Position numbers and translations under genes: made by a program | Assembly: GCA_965218865.1 (NCBI GenBank) | Contig: CBDCME010000005.1 | Location: 1 to 64,000 of the forward strand | DNA from: CBDCME01 sp965218865 | Lineage (GTDB): Bacteria; Pseudomonadota; Alphaproteobacteria; JAAXGF01 | Length of the DNA: 64,000 nucleotides | Direction of reading: 5' to 3' | The notes under the pieces: model-generated | The model's database searches: none | Told to the model about the DNA's origin: nothing | What the model saw: only the letters and a program-made list of their open reading frames with translations | In this document: one piece after another, positions 1 to 9,184 of the stretch | Layout: the number at the start of each line of letters is the position of its first letter | Position numbering within the stretch: position 1 is the stretch's first letter

Positions 1-61
1 GGGCAACAATGCCAAAATCTAGAAAGCGAAGATCGTCAATGTCTTAATCTAGGAAATTCCG

Positions 62-208
62 TTAGAAAAAGACACCTTCATCGCATCTTTACAAACAGAA
101 AACGCGGAACTTCTGAAACTTGTCGCCTGGCACGAAGCCACCCAACGCATTCGCCGTGATCAGATCAAGACCAATAGAAGCGGCGAAAACCGCTGGATGC
201 TCATGTGA
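62..208 (+). pseudogene. Coiled-coil ORF fragment without a visible start
   Basis: An open frame of about 48 codons ending in TGA at 206-208. It is rich in Lys, Glu and Leu in a heptad-like pattern and ends in a GENRWMLM motif. An in-frame TAG at 50-52 closes it upstream and there is no ATG or GTG in the frame, so it is probably the broken 3' end of a small coiled-coil gene. The next ORF overlaps its stop (ATGTGA) and ends in a similar WMLR motif, which suggests two related small genes in series. No family is recognised. Confidence 0.3.
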
Positions 209-417
209 GCCGCGCGGGTAAATTCGTATATAAGACCCAAATCAAACTAGCCAATCTACAGCGCGAAAACGCTACCTTCAAAACTGAAAACTCCGCTTTA
301 AAGACCAAAAATGCCGGGATAGAGAAGCAACTCACCAGCCTCCGCGCAGCGGTCGAGGCCAGGGCGGCACGACCCGAGAAAGTCTATCCAGACGGCCTAG
401 GGTGGATGCTCCGGTGA
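205..417 (+). CDS. Small coiled-coil protein, unknown function
   Basis: 70 residues starting at GTG, overlapping the stop of the preceding frame by four bases. Residues about 15-52 are a charged, Asn/Lys/Glu-rich heptad pattern typical of a coiled coil. The C-terminus (PDGLGWMLR) resembles the end of the upstream fragment. The 3' end overlaps the last codons of the IS110 transposase on the other strand, so the IS may have inserted at or near its end. It could be a decayed remnant rather than a working gene. Confidence 0.35.
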   Translation: MSRAGKFVYKTQIKLANLQRENATFKTENSALKTKNAGIEKQLTSLRAAVEARAARPEKVYPDGLGWMLR

Positions 418-1707
418 TTTTCAAACCGGCTGGCCGGAATCAAGAAGGGATCGTTACTTTGAGATATAAATCCCTTTTTTTGAGCATGGGATGGATCGAA
501 GAGGGTTTGATTTCTGAGCATGGCGCAGGCGACGGCAAGCAGTCTATCGGCGACGGTTCTCAGCGCTCTGGCGTGGCCGTGTCCCCGGGCCCTAAGGGCG
601 GCATAGCGTTGGCGGCTGATGGGATCGTGTTGGATGGCGACGCGGGCCCAGTGGTAAAGGGCGGTTCGCAGCCGAACGTGGCAGGCCTGACGCATGATGA
701 CGAGACAGCGTTTGCCGCTCCGGCGGGTAACGGGGGCGGCGCCGGACAAGGTGCGCAGGGCCTGGTAATTTCTTTCCCGCAGGGGCGTCGAGGCTTCTGC
801 GAGCAGCGTGGCGAGGACGGTCCTCCCGATTCCGGGCATGGAAAGCAGGATGTCCACGTCGCGCTGCTCGGATTTCTGCCCCGAGGCGCTGTCCTGTTGA
901 TCGGCGATGTGTCGGCAGAGGCCGTCGATGCGGCTTCGGGCCTGCTTGACCTGGCGGTTGACCAGGCGCAAACGCTCGGCCAGGGAACCGATATGAGCGC
1001 AAGCGGCGGCGATAGTTCCCGGCGCGACGGTGAGCGGCTTTTGGCGCAAGAGGCGCAACACTTCAGGCGCGTCGATTTTGCGGATGCGGTGGGTTTTCAG
1101 CAGTTCGGCAACGGTCTCGGTCCGGATGCGCCGCGCCTTCTCGGGAGTGGGCGCCTTCTTCCACAGGGCGAGAAACCACTCGCTGGCGACATCGTCGCTG
1201 ACCTCCAAGGCCTGGGGATAATAGCGTCTCAACTGTTCGCGCAGGTGGTTGGCGAGGCGCACGCGCTCCTGGCCGAGGTCCTCGGCCCAGGCGCGAATAT
1301 TCGCGCAGTTCGATGATGGCGGGAGCATCGGCCTTCAAGCGACGAAAGCAATGGCCGTCGGTGCGCAAGGAATCGCCGAGGACATGGGCGTCGCGGCGGT
1401 CGTCCTTGGCGCCGGCGACGGTGAAACGATCGCGAAAGCGGTCGAGCTGCTTGGGGTTGATACTGTGAATGGCGAAACCCCGCTCCAGCAAGGTATCGAC
1501 GACCGCCCCATGCGGGACCTCGATGGAGACGGCAATCCTCTCCGGCACACTGCCACTCTTTTTCGTCAGCCACGCGCACAACTCGGCCAGCCCTTCCCCG
1601 CTGTGGGCGAACGACCTTTCAACGACGATGACGCCGTTACCATCAAGAAGGCAAACCTGGTGCCTCTCGGTCGCCCAGTCAATGCCAGCAAACCAATCAA
1701 AGTTCAT
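384..1707 (-). pseudogene. IS110-family transposase, frameshifted
   Basis: The N-terminal part (start 1707) has the IS110 DEDD signature: GIDWATERHQV, then SIEVPHG, and AKDDRRDAHVLG with the acidic catalytic residues. The C-terminal part lies in a different frame and has the Transposase_20 signature (LLSMPGIGRTVLATLLAE, LSGAAPVTRRSGK), including the C-terminal serine region. The two frames meet near position 1292-1295, where one missing base would restore a single protein of about 440 residues. IS110 elements have no terminal inverted repeats, so the ends cannot be set from the sequence. The frameshift probably inactivates it unless it is an assembly error. Confidence 0.85.
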
Positions 1708-1985
1708 CGCCTTTCTCCTCTCTTGCCTCGGACCGCCGCGACGCCGAACATTCCCTGTACTGGCGCTCGCAGGCGCAACTCCCCACCGGCTGTCCGCCGC
1801 GGCCGCCCCTCCGGGGCACGCGTCCCCCCCCAGGCGCTCGAAACACAGGGAGCAATGGGTCGCTCCCAGAAGGCTCGTCCGATCCGAAAAAATGACCCGA
1901 TCAGATCTTCAGCTGACCGCATTTTGTGGATAACGCTCCGCGTTACCCACAAAACAACAACCACATCAACTTTCTATGTTCGAGT
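1708..1985 (-). other. Non-coding 5' flank of the IS110 transposase; possible guide-RNA region
   Basis: No credible gene is seen in this 280-base stretch. In IS110-group elements the non-coding end next to the transposase start encodes a structured guide RNA (bridge RNA or seekRNA). This segment is in that position and contains several self-complementary stretches, including a hairpin around 1925-1955 (GTGGATAACGC / GCGTTACCCAC). This is position and structure only; no homologous copy in the window is available for comparison. Confidence 0.25.
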
Positions 1986-2004
1986 GGTCAACTTAAATGG
2001 TACA

Positions 2005-2039
2005 GGGAGAGGGCTGGCGCCGCGAGTTTTCGAACAGAC
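2005..2039. repeat. MITE-1, copy E (gene-proximal half only)
   Basis: Contains the right-hand half of the MITE-1 repeat: the tail of the nested palindrome (GGGAGAGGG), then GGCGCCGCGAG and the terminal TTTTCGAACAGAC. It lies 10 bases past the stop codon of the PiT transporter gene, in the same orientation to its gene as copies A, B and C. The distal half with the terminator hairpin is missing. Confidence 0.7.
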
Positions 2040-2049
2040 TTCAAAAAAT

Positions 2050-3135
2050 TTATGACACGAGGGCGCCGAGGCAGAACGCCAGGCCGAAGGCACAGGGGAT
2101 CGTCACGACCCAGGAAAACAGGATTTGCCGGATCCGCCGCCAGTTTCCCCCTTGGCTGGTAATGCCGATGCCGATCAGGGAACCGACCGCGACGTGAGTC
2201 GTTGAAACCGGAAACCCCAATTTCGAGGCGAAAAGGATGAGGAAGGCGGTGACGAGGTTTCCGACCAGTCCCTGGCGTCGCGGCACGTTGGTGATCTCGT
2301 GGCTGATCGTTGTCGCGACCCGGAGCGAAAAAAGGCCGCCGCCGAGAAGAATTCCGCTGGCGACCAGAGCAAAGGCCCAAAAGGTATCATCGAGGGATAT
2401 CAACCCGAGGAGCAGCAAGGAGGCAATTTTCGGCGTGTCGTTGATGCCGCGCGCGAAGCAAACCAGGCACCCTGAAAAGACGTGGAGATAGTCCGGAATC
2501 CGCCAGGACGGCGTCGCGGCGCCGGGCTGTTCCACGGGTGTTGGCGCCGGGGTGGTTTCGGCGATCGAGGAGCGGGCGGAAAGCATGAGCGGCGGCTTCG
2601 CGGTGGCGAAAGCGAACCGGGGCAGCAAGAGACGCTTGGCTCCGACCCCGTTTTCGCCGATGGCGCGAAGCGTCCTCCAGGCCAAGAAGGTCAGCCCCGC
2701 CGCGAGGAAGGGCGAAACGAGCAATGGCACGATCGCCTTGGGTCCGAGGACCGCGAGGTCGATACTCGTCCCGACGAACCAAGCTCCGGTCCCGACCAGG
2801 GCACCCAGCAGCGCGTGGGTCGTCGAGATCGGCAGGCGCAGTACCGTCGCCAGGAACACCGTGCCGGCCGCCCCGAGGGCGAAGGCGCTGGCGAAGTCGG
2901 GGTTCGTCAAGACCGCGTCGGGGACCAGATCGGCGCCGGAAAACACGGCCAGAATCCGGTACCCCAGAACGGTGGCGCATACCGATCCCAAAAAGGTCGA
3001 CGCGTTTGCCAGGATCAACGCGTGCCGGAAATCGAGAAGCGCGCTGCCCCAAACGGTGGCGACACCCTTGAAGTTATCGTTCGCCCCATTCGAAAACGAA
3101 AGGAATAAAATAATTATCAAGAACAGTAGGTCCAT
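2050..3135 (-). CDS. PiT-family inorganic phosphate transporter
   Basis: 361 residues of a polytopic inner-membrane protein with the duplicated PiT (PHO4) signature: GANDNFKG at residues 17-24 in the first half and RGINDTPK in the second half. Each half also has the ISTTHALLGA / VSTTHVAVGS type motif. The halves are joined by a Pro/Ala-rich cytoplasmic linker. Proteins of this family import phosphate, usually as a metal-phosphate complex, driven by H+ or Na+. The start is the ATG whose product begins with a hydrophobic segment. It is monocistronic, with a MITE-1 half just after its stop and the divergent hydrolase gene upstream. Confidence 0.93.
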   Translation of the reverse strand: MDLLFLIIILFLSFSNGANDNFKGVATVWGSALLDFRHALILANASTFLGSVCATVLGYRILAVFSGADLVPDAVLTNPDFASAFALGAAGTVFLATVLRLPISTTHALLGALVGTGAWFVGTSIDLAVLGPKAIVPLLVSPFLAAGLTFLAWRTLRAIGENGVGAKRLLLPRFAFATAKPPLMLSARSSIAETTPAPTPVEQPGAATPSWRIPDYLHVFSGCLVCFARGINDTPKIASLLLLGLISLDDTFWAFALVASGILLGGGLFSLRVATTISHEITNVPRRQGLVGNLVTAFLILFASKLGFPVSTTHVAVGSLIGIGITSQGGNWRRIRQILFSWVVTIPCAFGLAFCLGALVS

Positions 3136-3403
3136 GCCACCTTTATGCTCGCAGTTGGATCATGTGCAATACAAGTTCGTTCAAATATTCGTGATGGTTG
3201 TCGTCGGCACGTTTCGGAACCCGATCGGCGCCGGAGTGTATGTCGACCGGATCCTGATTTGAAGGATTTCCCCGAGATGTTTTCTCCGCTCGCGACGTCG
3301 CCCGCGCGTCTCTGCGCGAGCGGGGTGTCAAGACGTGAACGCGAGGCTATCATGGCATCATGTACCACCACGCATATTGGTGCCCGCGAACGGCGAATTC
3401 AAG

Positions 3404-4270
3404 ATGCTCGGTAACTTACGAACCGTGTTGCGTTTTCTAACCATCGCCGTTACCGGTTACGCCCTGCTCACGGGTTGTCTGTACCTTGGACAGCGCCGGC
3501 TCATGTACTTCCCCGACCGGGCGGTACCCGACAAGATCCGCTCCGGGGTCCCCGAAATGGAGACCATCCGGCTGCGGACCGAGGATGGTCTGTCCCTGTT
3601 GGCGTGGTTCCGTCCGCCCGCGCGCCCGGACAAAGCCACCATCGTTTATTTCCACGGCAATGGCGGACATATCGGCTACCGAGGTGGAAAGGCGCGGCCC
3701 TATTTGGAGGCGGGTTACGGCGTTCTTTTGTTGAGTTGGCGCGGCTACGGTGGCAACGAGGGCGAACCCAGCGAGGAAGGCTTTTACCGCGACGGGCGTG
3801 CCGCTCTCGACGCCCTCGCGAACCGCGGCACGCCGGCCGACAGAATCGTCCTTTACGGCGAGTCCCTGGGCACCGGTGTCGCGGTCCAGATGGCCACCGA
3901 ACGGCGCCTCGGGGCCCTGGTTCTCGAATCGCCGTTCACGTCGATCACGGCTGTCGTGGCGCAACATTATTGGTATTTGCCGACGTCGTACTTGGTACGC
4001 GACAAGTACGATTCCCTCGCCAAGATCGGGCGGATCGGCGTGCCGCTGCTCGTTGTCCACGGCGAACGTGACGGTCTGATACCCGTATCCATCGGGGAAG
4101 AGCTTTTCGCCGCCGCGCCCGAGCCGAAGACGATCAAGATCGTGCCCGGTGCCTGTCACAACGAGCTGTACGCGCATGGTGCCGCGGCCCACGTGTTGGC
4201 CTTCCTAGCGGCGACGTTTTCGGCCCCCTCGCCGCCGCCAGACGCTTCCGCAGACCCTCCCCAGCGTTGA
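3404..4270 (+). CDS. Alpha/beta hydrolase, BEM46/ABHD13-like, membrane-anchored
   Basis: 288 residues from the ATG at 3404; an earlier in-frame ATG at 3335 would put a charged stretch before the membrane segment. An N-terminal hydrophobic segment (LTIAVTGYALLTG) ending near a Cys could be a membrane anchor or a lipoprotein-like signal. The hydrolase core has YFHGNGG (oxyanion region), the nucleophile elbow GESLG with catalytic Ser, HGERD with catalytic Asp, and GACHNEL with catalytic His, in family order. These proteins are serine esterases or peptidases of uncertain substrate, facing the periplasm if anchored. The divergent gene is PiT. Nothing here identifies the substrate. Confidence 0.88.
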   Translation: MLGNLRTVLRFLTIAVTGYALLTGCLYLGQRRLMYFPDRAVPDKIRSGVPEMETIRLRTEDGLSLLAWFRPPARPDKATIVYFHGNGGHIGYRGGKARPYLEAGYGVLLLSWRGYGGNEGEPSEEGFYRDGRAALDALANRGTPADRIVLYGESLGTGVAVQMATERRLGALVLESPFTSITAVVAQHYWYLPTSYLVRDKYDSLAKIGRIGVPLLVVHGERDGLIPVSIGEELFAAAPEPKTIKIVPGACHNELYAHGAAAHVLAFLAATFSAPSPPPDASADPPQR

Positions 4271-4408
4271 ACGGCTGTCATCGGGGCACCGCCTCCTCCA
4301 ATGCCCCGATGGCCCCGCGGCGCGGAAGTCAACGTGTTTGGCGCGCCGTTAGTCCGTGTTATAAAGTGCAGACAACAAAATCGTCGCTCTCGATTCCAGA
4401 AATCCGGG

Positions 4409-5692
4409 ATGTCGCCGAAGATCCTGTTCACTCGCGGCTTGATCGCTATCATCGGTTTCGTCGTCGCGTTCGCCGTTGACCTACCCTTCCTTGGTTCGGA
4501 ATCAGGCGGATCGTCCATCACTGTTGCCTGGGCCGTGGACGAGAAGCGCATCGTCGGGCAGCTTTTCGAAGAAAAGGACGAAAACCGACGGCAGGCATTG
4601 GCAAAAAAAATTCTCAATGATCGGAAGGTATTGGATTTCGTCCTGAGAAAGAACAAAGGAACCTATGTATTCAACAGGATTCGCAAGATAAATCCCGATG
4701 CTCCAGTTAATTTACGAAAGATGACAATGAATAACCTTGCTCTCATGGGGGTCAATTTCAAAGATGCCAAGATATATTGGTCGAAACTGAGAAAGGCGAA
4801 TCTTACAGGAGCAAATTTACAGGGCGCCTACCTCTTCCACTGTCATTGTCACAACGCGATTTTCGTGGACGCCGATCTAAGTCCGGGCAGCGACGATCAA
4901 AGGACCATTTTGGCGGACGCGCACGTCGACAGGGCCAATTTTTCCGGCGCGAATCTCAGTCGGGTCGATTTGATTAATAGCTCTCTCACCGATGCGATCC
5001 TCGATGGCGCGGAAATCGGCGGCACCAATTTCGCCGGCGGGATCCTGATCCGGGCCAGCCTGGTCGGCGTGACCAGCGCCACCCCGGCGAGTTTTCCGAG
5101 CAGCAACCTTTCCTACGCCAATCTCAGACACGCTGAAATTCGCTACGCGAATCTGCGCAAAGCCATCCTCGCCCACGCCAATCTTTCGCGGGCGAATCTC
5201 AGGGGCGCCAATTTGCAAAGCGCCGAAATGCGCGATGCCAACCTGTATTTGACCGACTTAAGAAACGCGAACCTTTTAGGCGCCATTCTCCATCACAACG
5301 ACTTGCGCATGTCGATTCTCATGGGAGCCGATTTGACCGACGCGGGTCTCCTGGGCGTGAACCTCCGCAAGGCCAACCTCGAAGGCGCAATTCTCACCGA
5401 CGTGCACGCGGATTTCGCGGATCTTTCCGACACCAAGCTGCAAGGGGTCGACATGCAGAACGGCGCCTTCATCGGTGCCAAGCTCACGCGGGCGAAGCTA
5501 CTAGGGGCCAATTTGACCCGCGCCGATTTGACCCGGGCGGATTTGAGAGACGCGGATCTGAGGGACGCGGACCTCACCGAGGCGGTTCTCGACGGAGCCG
5601 ATCTTACGGATGCCCTTCTGGTCGGGGCCAACCTCGAGGGCGCTAGTCTGATCGGCGCGAAAATCAAGGGAACCATCCTCGATCGACCTTGA
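4409..5692 (+). CDS. Membrane-anchored pentapeptide-repeat protein (paralogue 1)
   Basis: 427 residues from the ATG at 4409, chosen because it directly precedes a hydrophobic segment (LIAIIGFVVAFAVDL) that is probably a signal anchor or signal peptide. A helical charged region follows (about 45-115). From about residue 120 to the end there are pentapeptide repeats of the A(D/N)Lxx type, which form a right-handed quadrilateral beta helix. An unusual HCHCH motif interrupts the repeats at about residue 160 and is kept in the next gene. The repeat domain would face the periplasm. The next gene is a paralogue starting about 140 bases downstream. Pentapeptide proteins have many roles, so the function is unknown. 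Confidence 0.85.
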   Translation: MSPKILFTRGLIAIIGFVVAFAVDLPFLGSESGGSSITVAWAVDEKRIVGQLFEEKDENRRQALAKKILNDRKVLDFVLRKNKGTYVFNRIRKINPDAPVNLRKMTMNNLALMGVNFKDAKIYWSKLRKANLTGANLQGAYLFHCHCHNAIFVDADLSPGSDDQRTILADAHVDRANFSGANLSRVDLINSSLTDAILDGAEIGGTNFAGGILIRASLVGVTSATPASFPSSNLSYANLRHAEIRYANLRKAILAHANLSRANLRGANLQSAEMRDANLYLTDLRNANLLGAILHHNDLRMSILMGADLTDAGLLGVNLRKANLEGAILTDVHADFADLSDTKLQGVDMQNGAFIGAKLTRAKLLGANLTRADLTRADLRDADLRDADLTEAVLDGADLTDALLVGANLEGASLIGAKIKGTILDRP

Positions 5693-5829
5693 GCCGGGTT
5701 TCGTGGCCCAACCTCGCACGCGTGGGACGGCCGCGATTTTCCGCCCAGCAAGCGGTAAGAATGGTAAAATACTGCGGAAAGAAAATTGTACGACTGAGTA
5801 CCGCCTTTACAGAGACGAAGAATCAAAGG

Positions 5830-7089
5830 ATGAGACGCCACACGCAATTCCGGAAATTGTTGAGAGTAAAAGAATTTTCCGGGCTCCAGGCCATCACGTT
5901 TATTCTAGCCATGATCACGGTTTTTTCCTCCGTGGTCTGGTTCGTGCAATTGGCTGACAATGCAGGAATTGCGGCCTTCGCGGCCGATGACAATTCGGAA
6001 ATCGAGAGCATCCTTAAGGAGAGGAATTTTGGCAAACAATGGGGAAGGGCGAACAAGCTCCTGGCGGACCGGGATCGGCTGATCGCGCTTTTGTCGCGGT
6101 CCGACGGAGTCGACAAATTCAACCAAATCCGACTGATTGCTCCCGGCACCACGGTAAATCTGCGGAAGGTGAATCTGAATGACTACAAATTGATCGGGAT
6201 CAACCTCCGGGACGCACAGTTATTCTGGTCGAAACTTCGTGGTACGGTGTTGTCGAACGCGGACTTGAGGGGGGCCTATCTATTTCACTGCCACTGCCAC
6301 GACGCCAAGTTCATGGACAGCGATCTCGGCCCCGGTTCGAACAATCAGAAGACCGTTCTCGGAAACGCCTATCTGAACCGGGCAAATTTCACGGGGGCCA
6401 ATCTCACCCGCGCCGATTTTATCGATAGCTCCCTGACCGAGACCGTATTGGACGGGGCCGAAATCGGGGCCGCCTTTTTCGCTGGGTCGAACATGATCCG
6501 CGCCAGCCTCGTCGGGGTCACGAGCAAGACGCCGGCGAGTTTCCTGATGAGCATCGTGACCTACGCCGACTTTACGAACGCCGACCTGTCCGGCGCCAAC
6601 TTTCGCCGCGCCGTGCTGGCCCATTCAGACCTGACCCACGCAAACCTGACGGGCGCCGACTTGCAGAGCGCCGAGTTGCGGAATACCACGCTGCACCAGA
6701 CGAACTTCACCAACGCGATATTGATTTCGGCGATATTGCACGACGGTGATCTCAGCACGGCGATTCTTCGCGGAGCCGATTTCACCGAGGCCGGGCTGTT
6801 GTCGGCCAAGCTCCGCAACGTCGACCTTCGGGGCGCGAACTTTTCCGACGCCAACGCTGATCTCGCCGATTTTTCCGGCGCGGACATGCGGTTCGTGCCG
6901 ATGCAGAACGCGGCCTTGATCGGCGCCGACCTGTCGGACGCGGATTTGCGCGAGGCGAACCTCGCCAACGCGAATTTGTCCCGCGCCCGATTGCGGGGCG
7001 CGGACCTGCGGGGCGCCGATCTCCGGGGAGCCAATTTGTCGAGCGCCGATCTCACCGGGGCCAAGCTTGAGGGGGCCTTGCGCGACTAA
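5830..7089 (+). CDS. Membrane-anchored pentapeptide-repeat protein (paralogue 2)
   Basis: 419 residues from the ATG at 5830, preceded by a GAGACGAAG Shine-Dalgarno-like stretch; upstream in-frame ATG (5761) and TTG (5689) are possible but would put a long basic stretch before the membrane segment. The layout matches the upstream gene: N-terminal hydrophobic segment (FILAMITVFSSVVWFV), charged helical region, then pentapeptide repeats with the same HCHCH interruption and a shared GVTSxTPASF block. The two genes are clearly a tandem duplication and probably co-transcribed. A hairpin follows the stop. The function is unknown; the shared His/Cys motif suggests metal binding, which is inference. 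Confidence 0.85.
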   Translation: MRRHTQFRKLLRVKEFSGLQAITFILAMITVFSSVVWFVQLADNAGIAAFAADDNSEIESILKERNFGKQWGRANKLLADRDRLIALLSRSDGVDKFNQIRLIAPGTTVNLRKVNLNDYKLIGINLRDAQLFWSKLRGTVLSNADLRGAYLFHCHCHDAKFMDSDLGPGSNNQKTVLGNAYLNRANFTGANLTRADFIDSSLTETVLDGAEIGAAFFAGSNMIRASLVGVTSKTPASFLMSIVTYADFTNADLSGANFRRAVLAHSDLTHANLTGADLQSAELRNTTLHQTNFTNAILISAILHDGDLSTAILRGADFTEAGLLSAKLRNVDLRGANFSDANADLADFSGADMRFVPMQNAALIGADLSDADLREANLANANLSRARLRGADLRGADLRGANLSSADLTGAKLEGALRD

Positions 7090-7091
7090 CC

Positions 7092-7118
7092 CCCGACACT
7101 TGGATCGCAAGTGTCGGG
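7092..7118 (+). terminator. Hairpin after the pentapeptide pair, likely terminator
   Basis: A perfect 10-base-pair stem (CCCGACACTT / AAGTGTCGGG) with a 7-base loop begins three bases after the stop of the second pentapeptide gene. The U-tract is poor, so it may terminate weakly or protect the 3' end. Confidence 0.6.
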
Positions 7119-7314
7119 ATAATCACAATCAAAGCTTTCGTTTGGCTCATCCTTTTCCGTGGCGGGAACCGTGGGCTTGATCGGGAACCACTCGGCGAGG
7201 CAAGGTAATTTTCGCCAAGGCTCGACAGCGACCGCGGATCCGCGCACCATGGAAGATCCGGGGTGCCGCGTCCGAAGACCGGGTGAGGATCCGAGTGGCT
7301 GCGAGGGGATAACC

Positions 7315-8289
7315 ATGCTGACCGATCGCTCCCTGCTGTTGATCATGGCTGCTTGCGCGGGCGTCGCCTTCATCGCCGGTTGCATCGCCCTGTGGGCAAT
7401 TTCAATCGCCGTTTCCCAGCTGGAGAGGGTCGAGGCCGAGGCTGTTAAACGCCGGTTGTCGCAAATCGAAACCGATGTGGCGACGATCAATCCGGCCGCG
7501 ATATCGACCCGCCTGAGCCGGGTTGAAGAGACCCTCATGGAAGCTGCCACCGACGATCGGATCAGACGCATTCGCGACCAGATGGGTGCCCTGGTCGAGC
7601 GTCTCGCCGCCGTCGAGGGCCAGGTGCGGGAACTCCCGGCGAACCCTCTGCCAGGCGCCGCCGACGGAGGCCAAGACGGCGCCTCGGGCGTGGACGAAAG
7701 GGTTCGAACCATCCAGTCCGATATCGAGTCGGTCGAGACGCTAGCGGCGGAACTGGCCAACGACGTCCATCTCGCCTACGAACGCATGGGCAAGATCGAG
7801 GTTGAAATCCGCAATATCGCCAGTGAAGCGCGGGTCGACGAACTCACCGCCGTGACCGCCGCGATGCGCAACGAACTCGACAAGCTGCAAATCAATTTCC
7901 ACTCCGCCGCCATCGACCTCGCCAGTGCCCAAGCGACCTTGCACGCCGATATGGAATCGATAACCCTCCGTTCGAACAACTTCGGTCGGATCATCCGCAA
8001 ACTCAGGCTGGGCAGCCAAAGAAAAGGAATACACATCGTCAACGGAACTTACGGCGCCAACTGCGAGGATACCGACGAGGGCAACGCCAGCGCCTATCTC
8101 GGCGCCGCCTGCAACGACAAGAGCGAGTGCACCTACGTCATCGACAGGCGAATCATCGGCGATCCGGCCCCCGATTGCGACAAGAACTTCGTCGCCGAGT
8201 GGCAGTGCGGCAAGGACGAACGCGTGCGCGCCGCCACCGTGGAAGCCGAGGCCGGCGACCGCGAGAGCCTCACCCTCACCTGCCCTTAA
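7315..8289 (+). CDS. Membrane-anchored coiled-coil protein with C-terminal SUEL-like lectin domain
   Basis: 324 residues from the ATG at 7315, which has a GAGGGG Shine-Dalgarno five bases upstream. Residues about 8-30 form one transmembrane segment. About 35-225 is a long heptad-rich coiled coil. The last 85 residues have the layout of the SUEL / D-galactoside (rhamnose)-binding lectin domain: NGTYGANC, then a CNDKSECTY block, a GDP motif followed by C, and EWQC, with cysteines in the expected order for disulfides. These domains are best known from animals; bacterial versions are less common. The likely topology is a periplasmic stalk carrying a sugar-binding head. The ligand is unknown. It lies next to the pentapeptide pair but is separated by a hairpin. 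Confidence 0.7.
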   Translation: MLTDRSLLLIMAACAGVAFIAGCIALWAISIAVSQLERVEAEAVKRRLSQIETDVATINPAAISTRLSRVEETLMEAATDDRIRRIRDQMGALVERLAAVEGQVRELPANPLPGAADGGQDGASGVDERVRTIQSDIESVETLAAELANDVHLAYERMGKIEVEIRNIASEARVDELTAVTAAMRNELDKLQINFHSAAIDLASAQATLHADMESITLRSNNFGRIIRKLRLGSQRKGIHIVNGTYGANCEDTDEGNASAYLGAACNDKSECTYVIDRRIIGDPAPDCDKNFVAEWQCGKDERVRAATVEAEAGDRESLTLTCP

Positions 8290-8299
8290 CAACAATTCG

Positions 8300-8399
8300 G
8301 GGACAGTTTACTGATTTCTTCAATCCGGCGGTCAAGTTTTCTAATACAGGTAATACTGGGACAGTTTACTGATTTTTTCAATCCGGCCGTCAAGTTTTC
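8300..8399. repeat. Two 42-bp direct repeats
   Basis: Units at 8300-8341 and 8358-8399, separated by 16 bases, differ at two positions and start with GGGACAGTTTACTGATTT. GGGGACAGTTTACT-like sequences are common at the edges of small mobile or REP-type repeats. No ORF is associated. They lie directly after the lectin-domain gene. Confidence 0.75.
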
Positions 8400-8494
8400 G
8401 ACCCCCAATTCCCGCGGACCGCCGGCTCTGAAATTGTCCGTTTCGTTTCCTACGCCCGCGCCCTACGGCGGCCATTGGGGAGGTTCGAGCGGGG

Positions 8495-9184
8495 TCATTT
8501 TTTCGGCCACTGGCCCATCCGTTCCGAAGCGTTCCAGCAGGGAACGCCACATCTAGGGGCCAATTCGAGAGGATCTCCGGGAACGGCGTCGGCTTCCACA
8601 TGACGCACGCGGTCTCGCGACGACACACGTGGCACGTTGTCAACCTTCACCGTGAGGCAAAGCTCCCTCGGAAGCCTTCGGATACCTTCAGGTGTTACCA
8701 GGCTCATCGCCAATCACCGATCCTCGTCTTCGTCAAAAGCACACCAGAAGCCAGGGCCCTTTGCTCCGCCAGCATTACCCGGCCTCGACGCTCGTACGAT
8801 CCTGTCTGACGCCCAACCGGACCGCCGCCCAGTTGGCGACGTTCGAGGTCGCGACCCGCGCCCGATCCGGGCCTCCCCCGATGACCCGCGCTGCCTTGCT
8901 TGCGTGCCGTGCCCATTACCCCGGCGAACCGGATCGGGTGCACATTGCTTCCCCAACCCACGCGGCCTTCCCCGTTATTCAGGCGGGTCGGCATCCACAA
9001 CTTCACTTTTAAGGCCGGCTCGGACTTCACGCGCGTTACCGCCCGCAAGCTCGCTCAACCGCCCAAGGCGGCCTTTGTCACAGGGCCCCGCCAGTCGGCC
9101 AACGAAACCGCCTGTCAGCTACGCGATCGAATCGGCTCGAGGTGGAACCTCCCTCCACTGGCCACACGCGCCTTCGGGGCGCAC
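8495..9184 (-). mobile_element. Group II intron 5' fragment with reverse-transcriptase N-terminal remnant
   Basis: On the minus strand the fragment starts with GTGCG at 9184, the conserved group II intron 5' end. It has the type of frames seen upstream of bacterial intron reverse transcriptases (AEQRALASGVL...), then a short frame beginning MSLVTPEGIRRL, which resembles the very start of intron-encoded maturase/RT proteins. The RT domain itself and the intron 3' end (domains V and VI) are absent. It is therefore a truncated remnant. Recognition is by memory of the family pattern. Confidence 0.5.
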
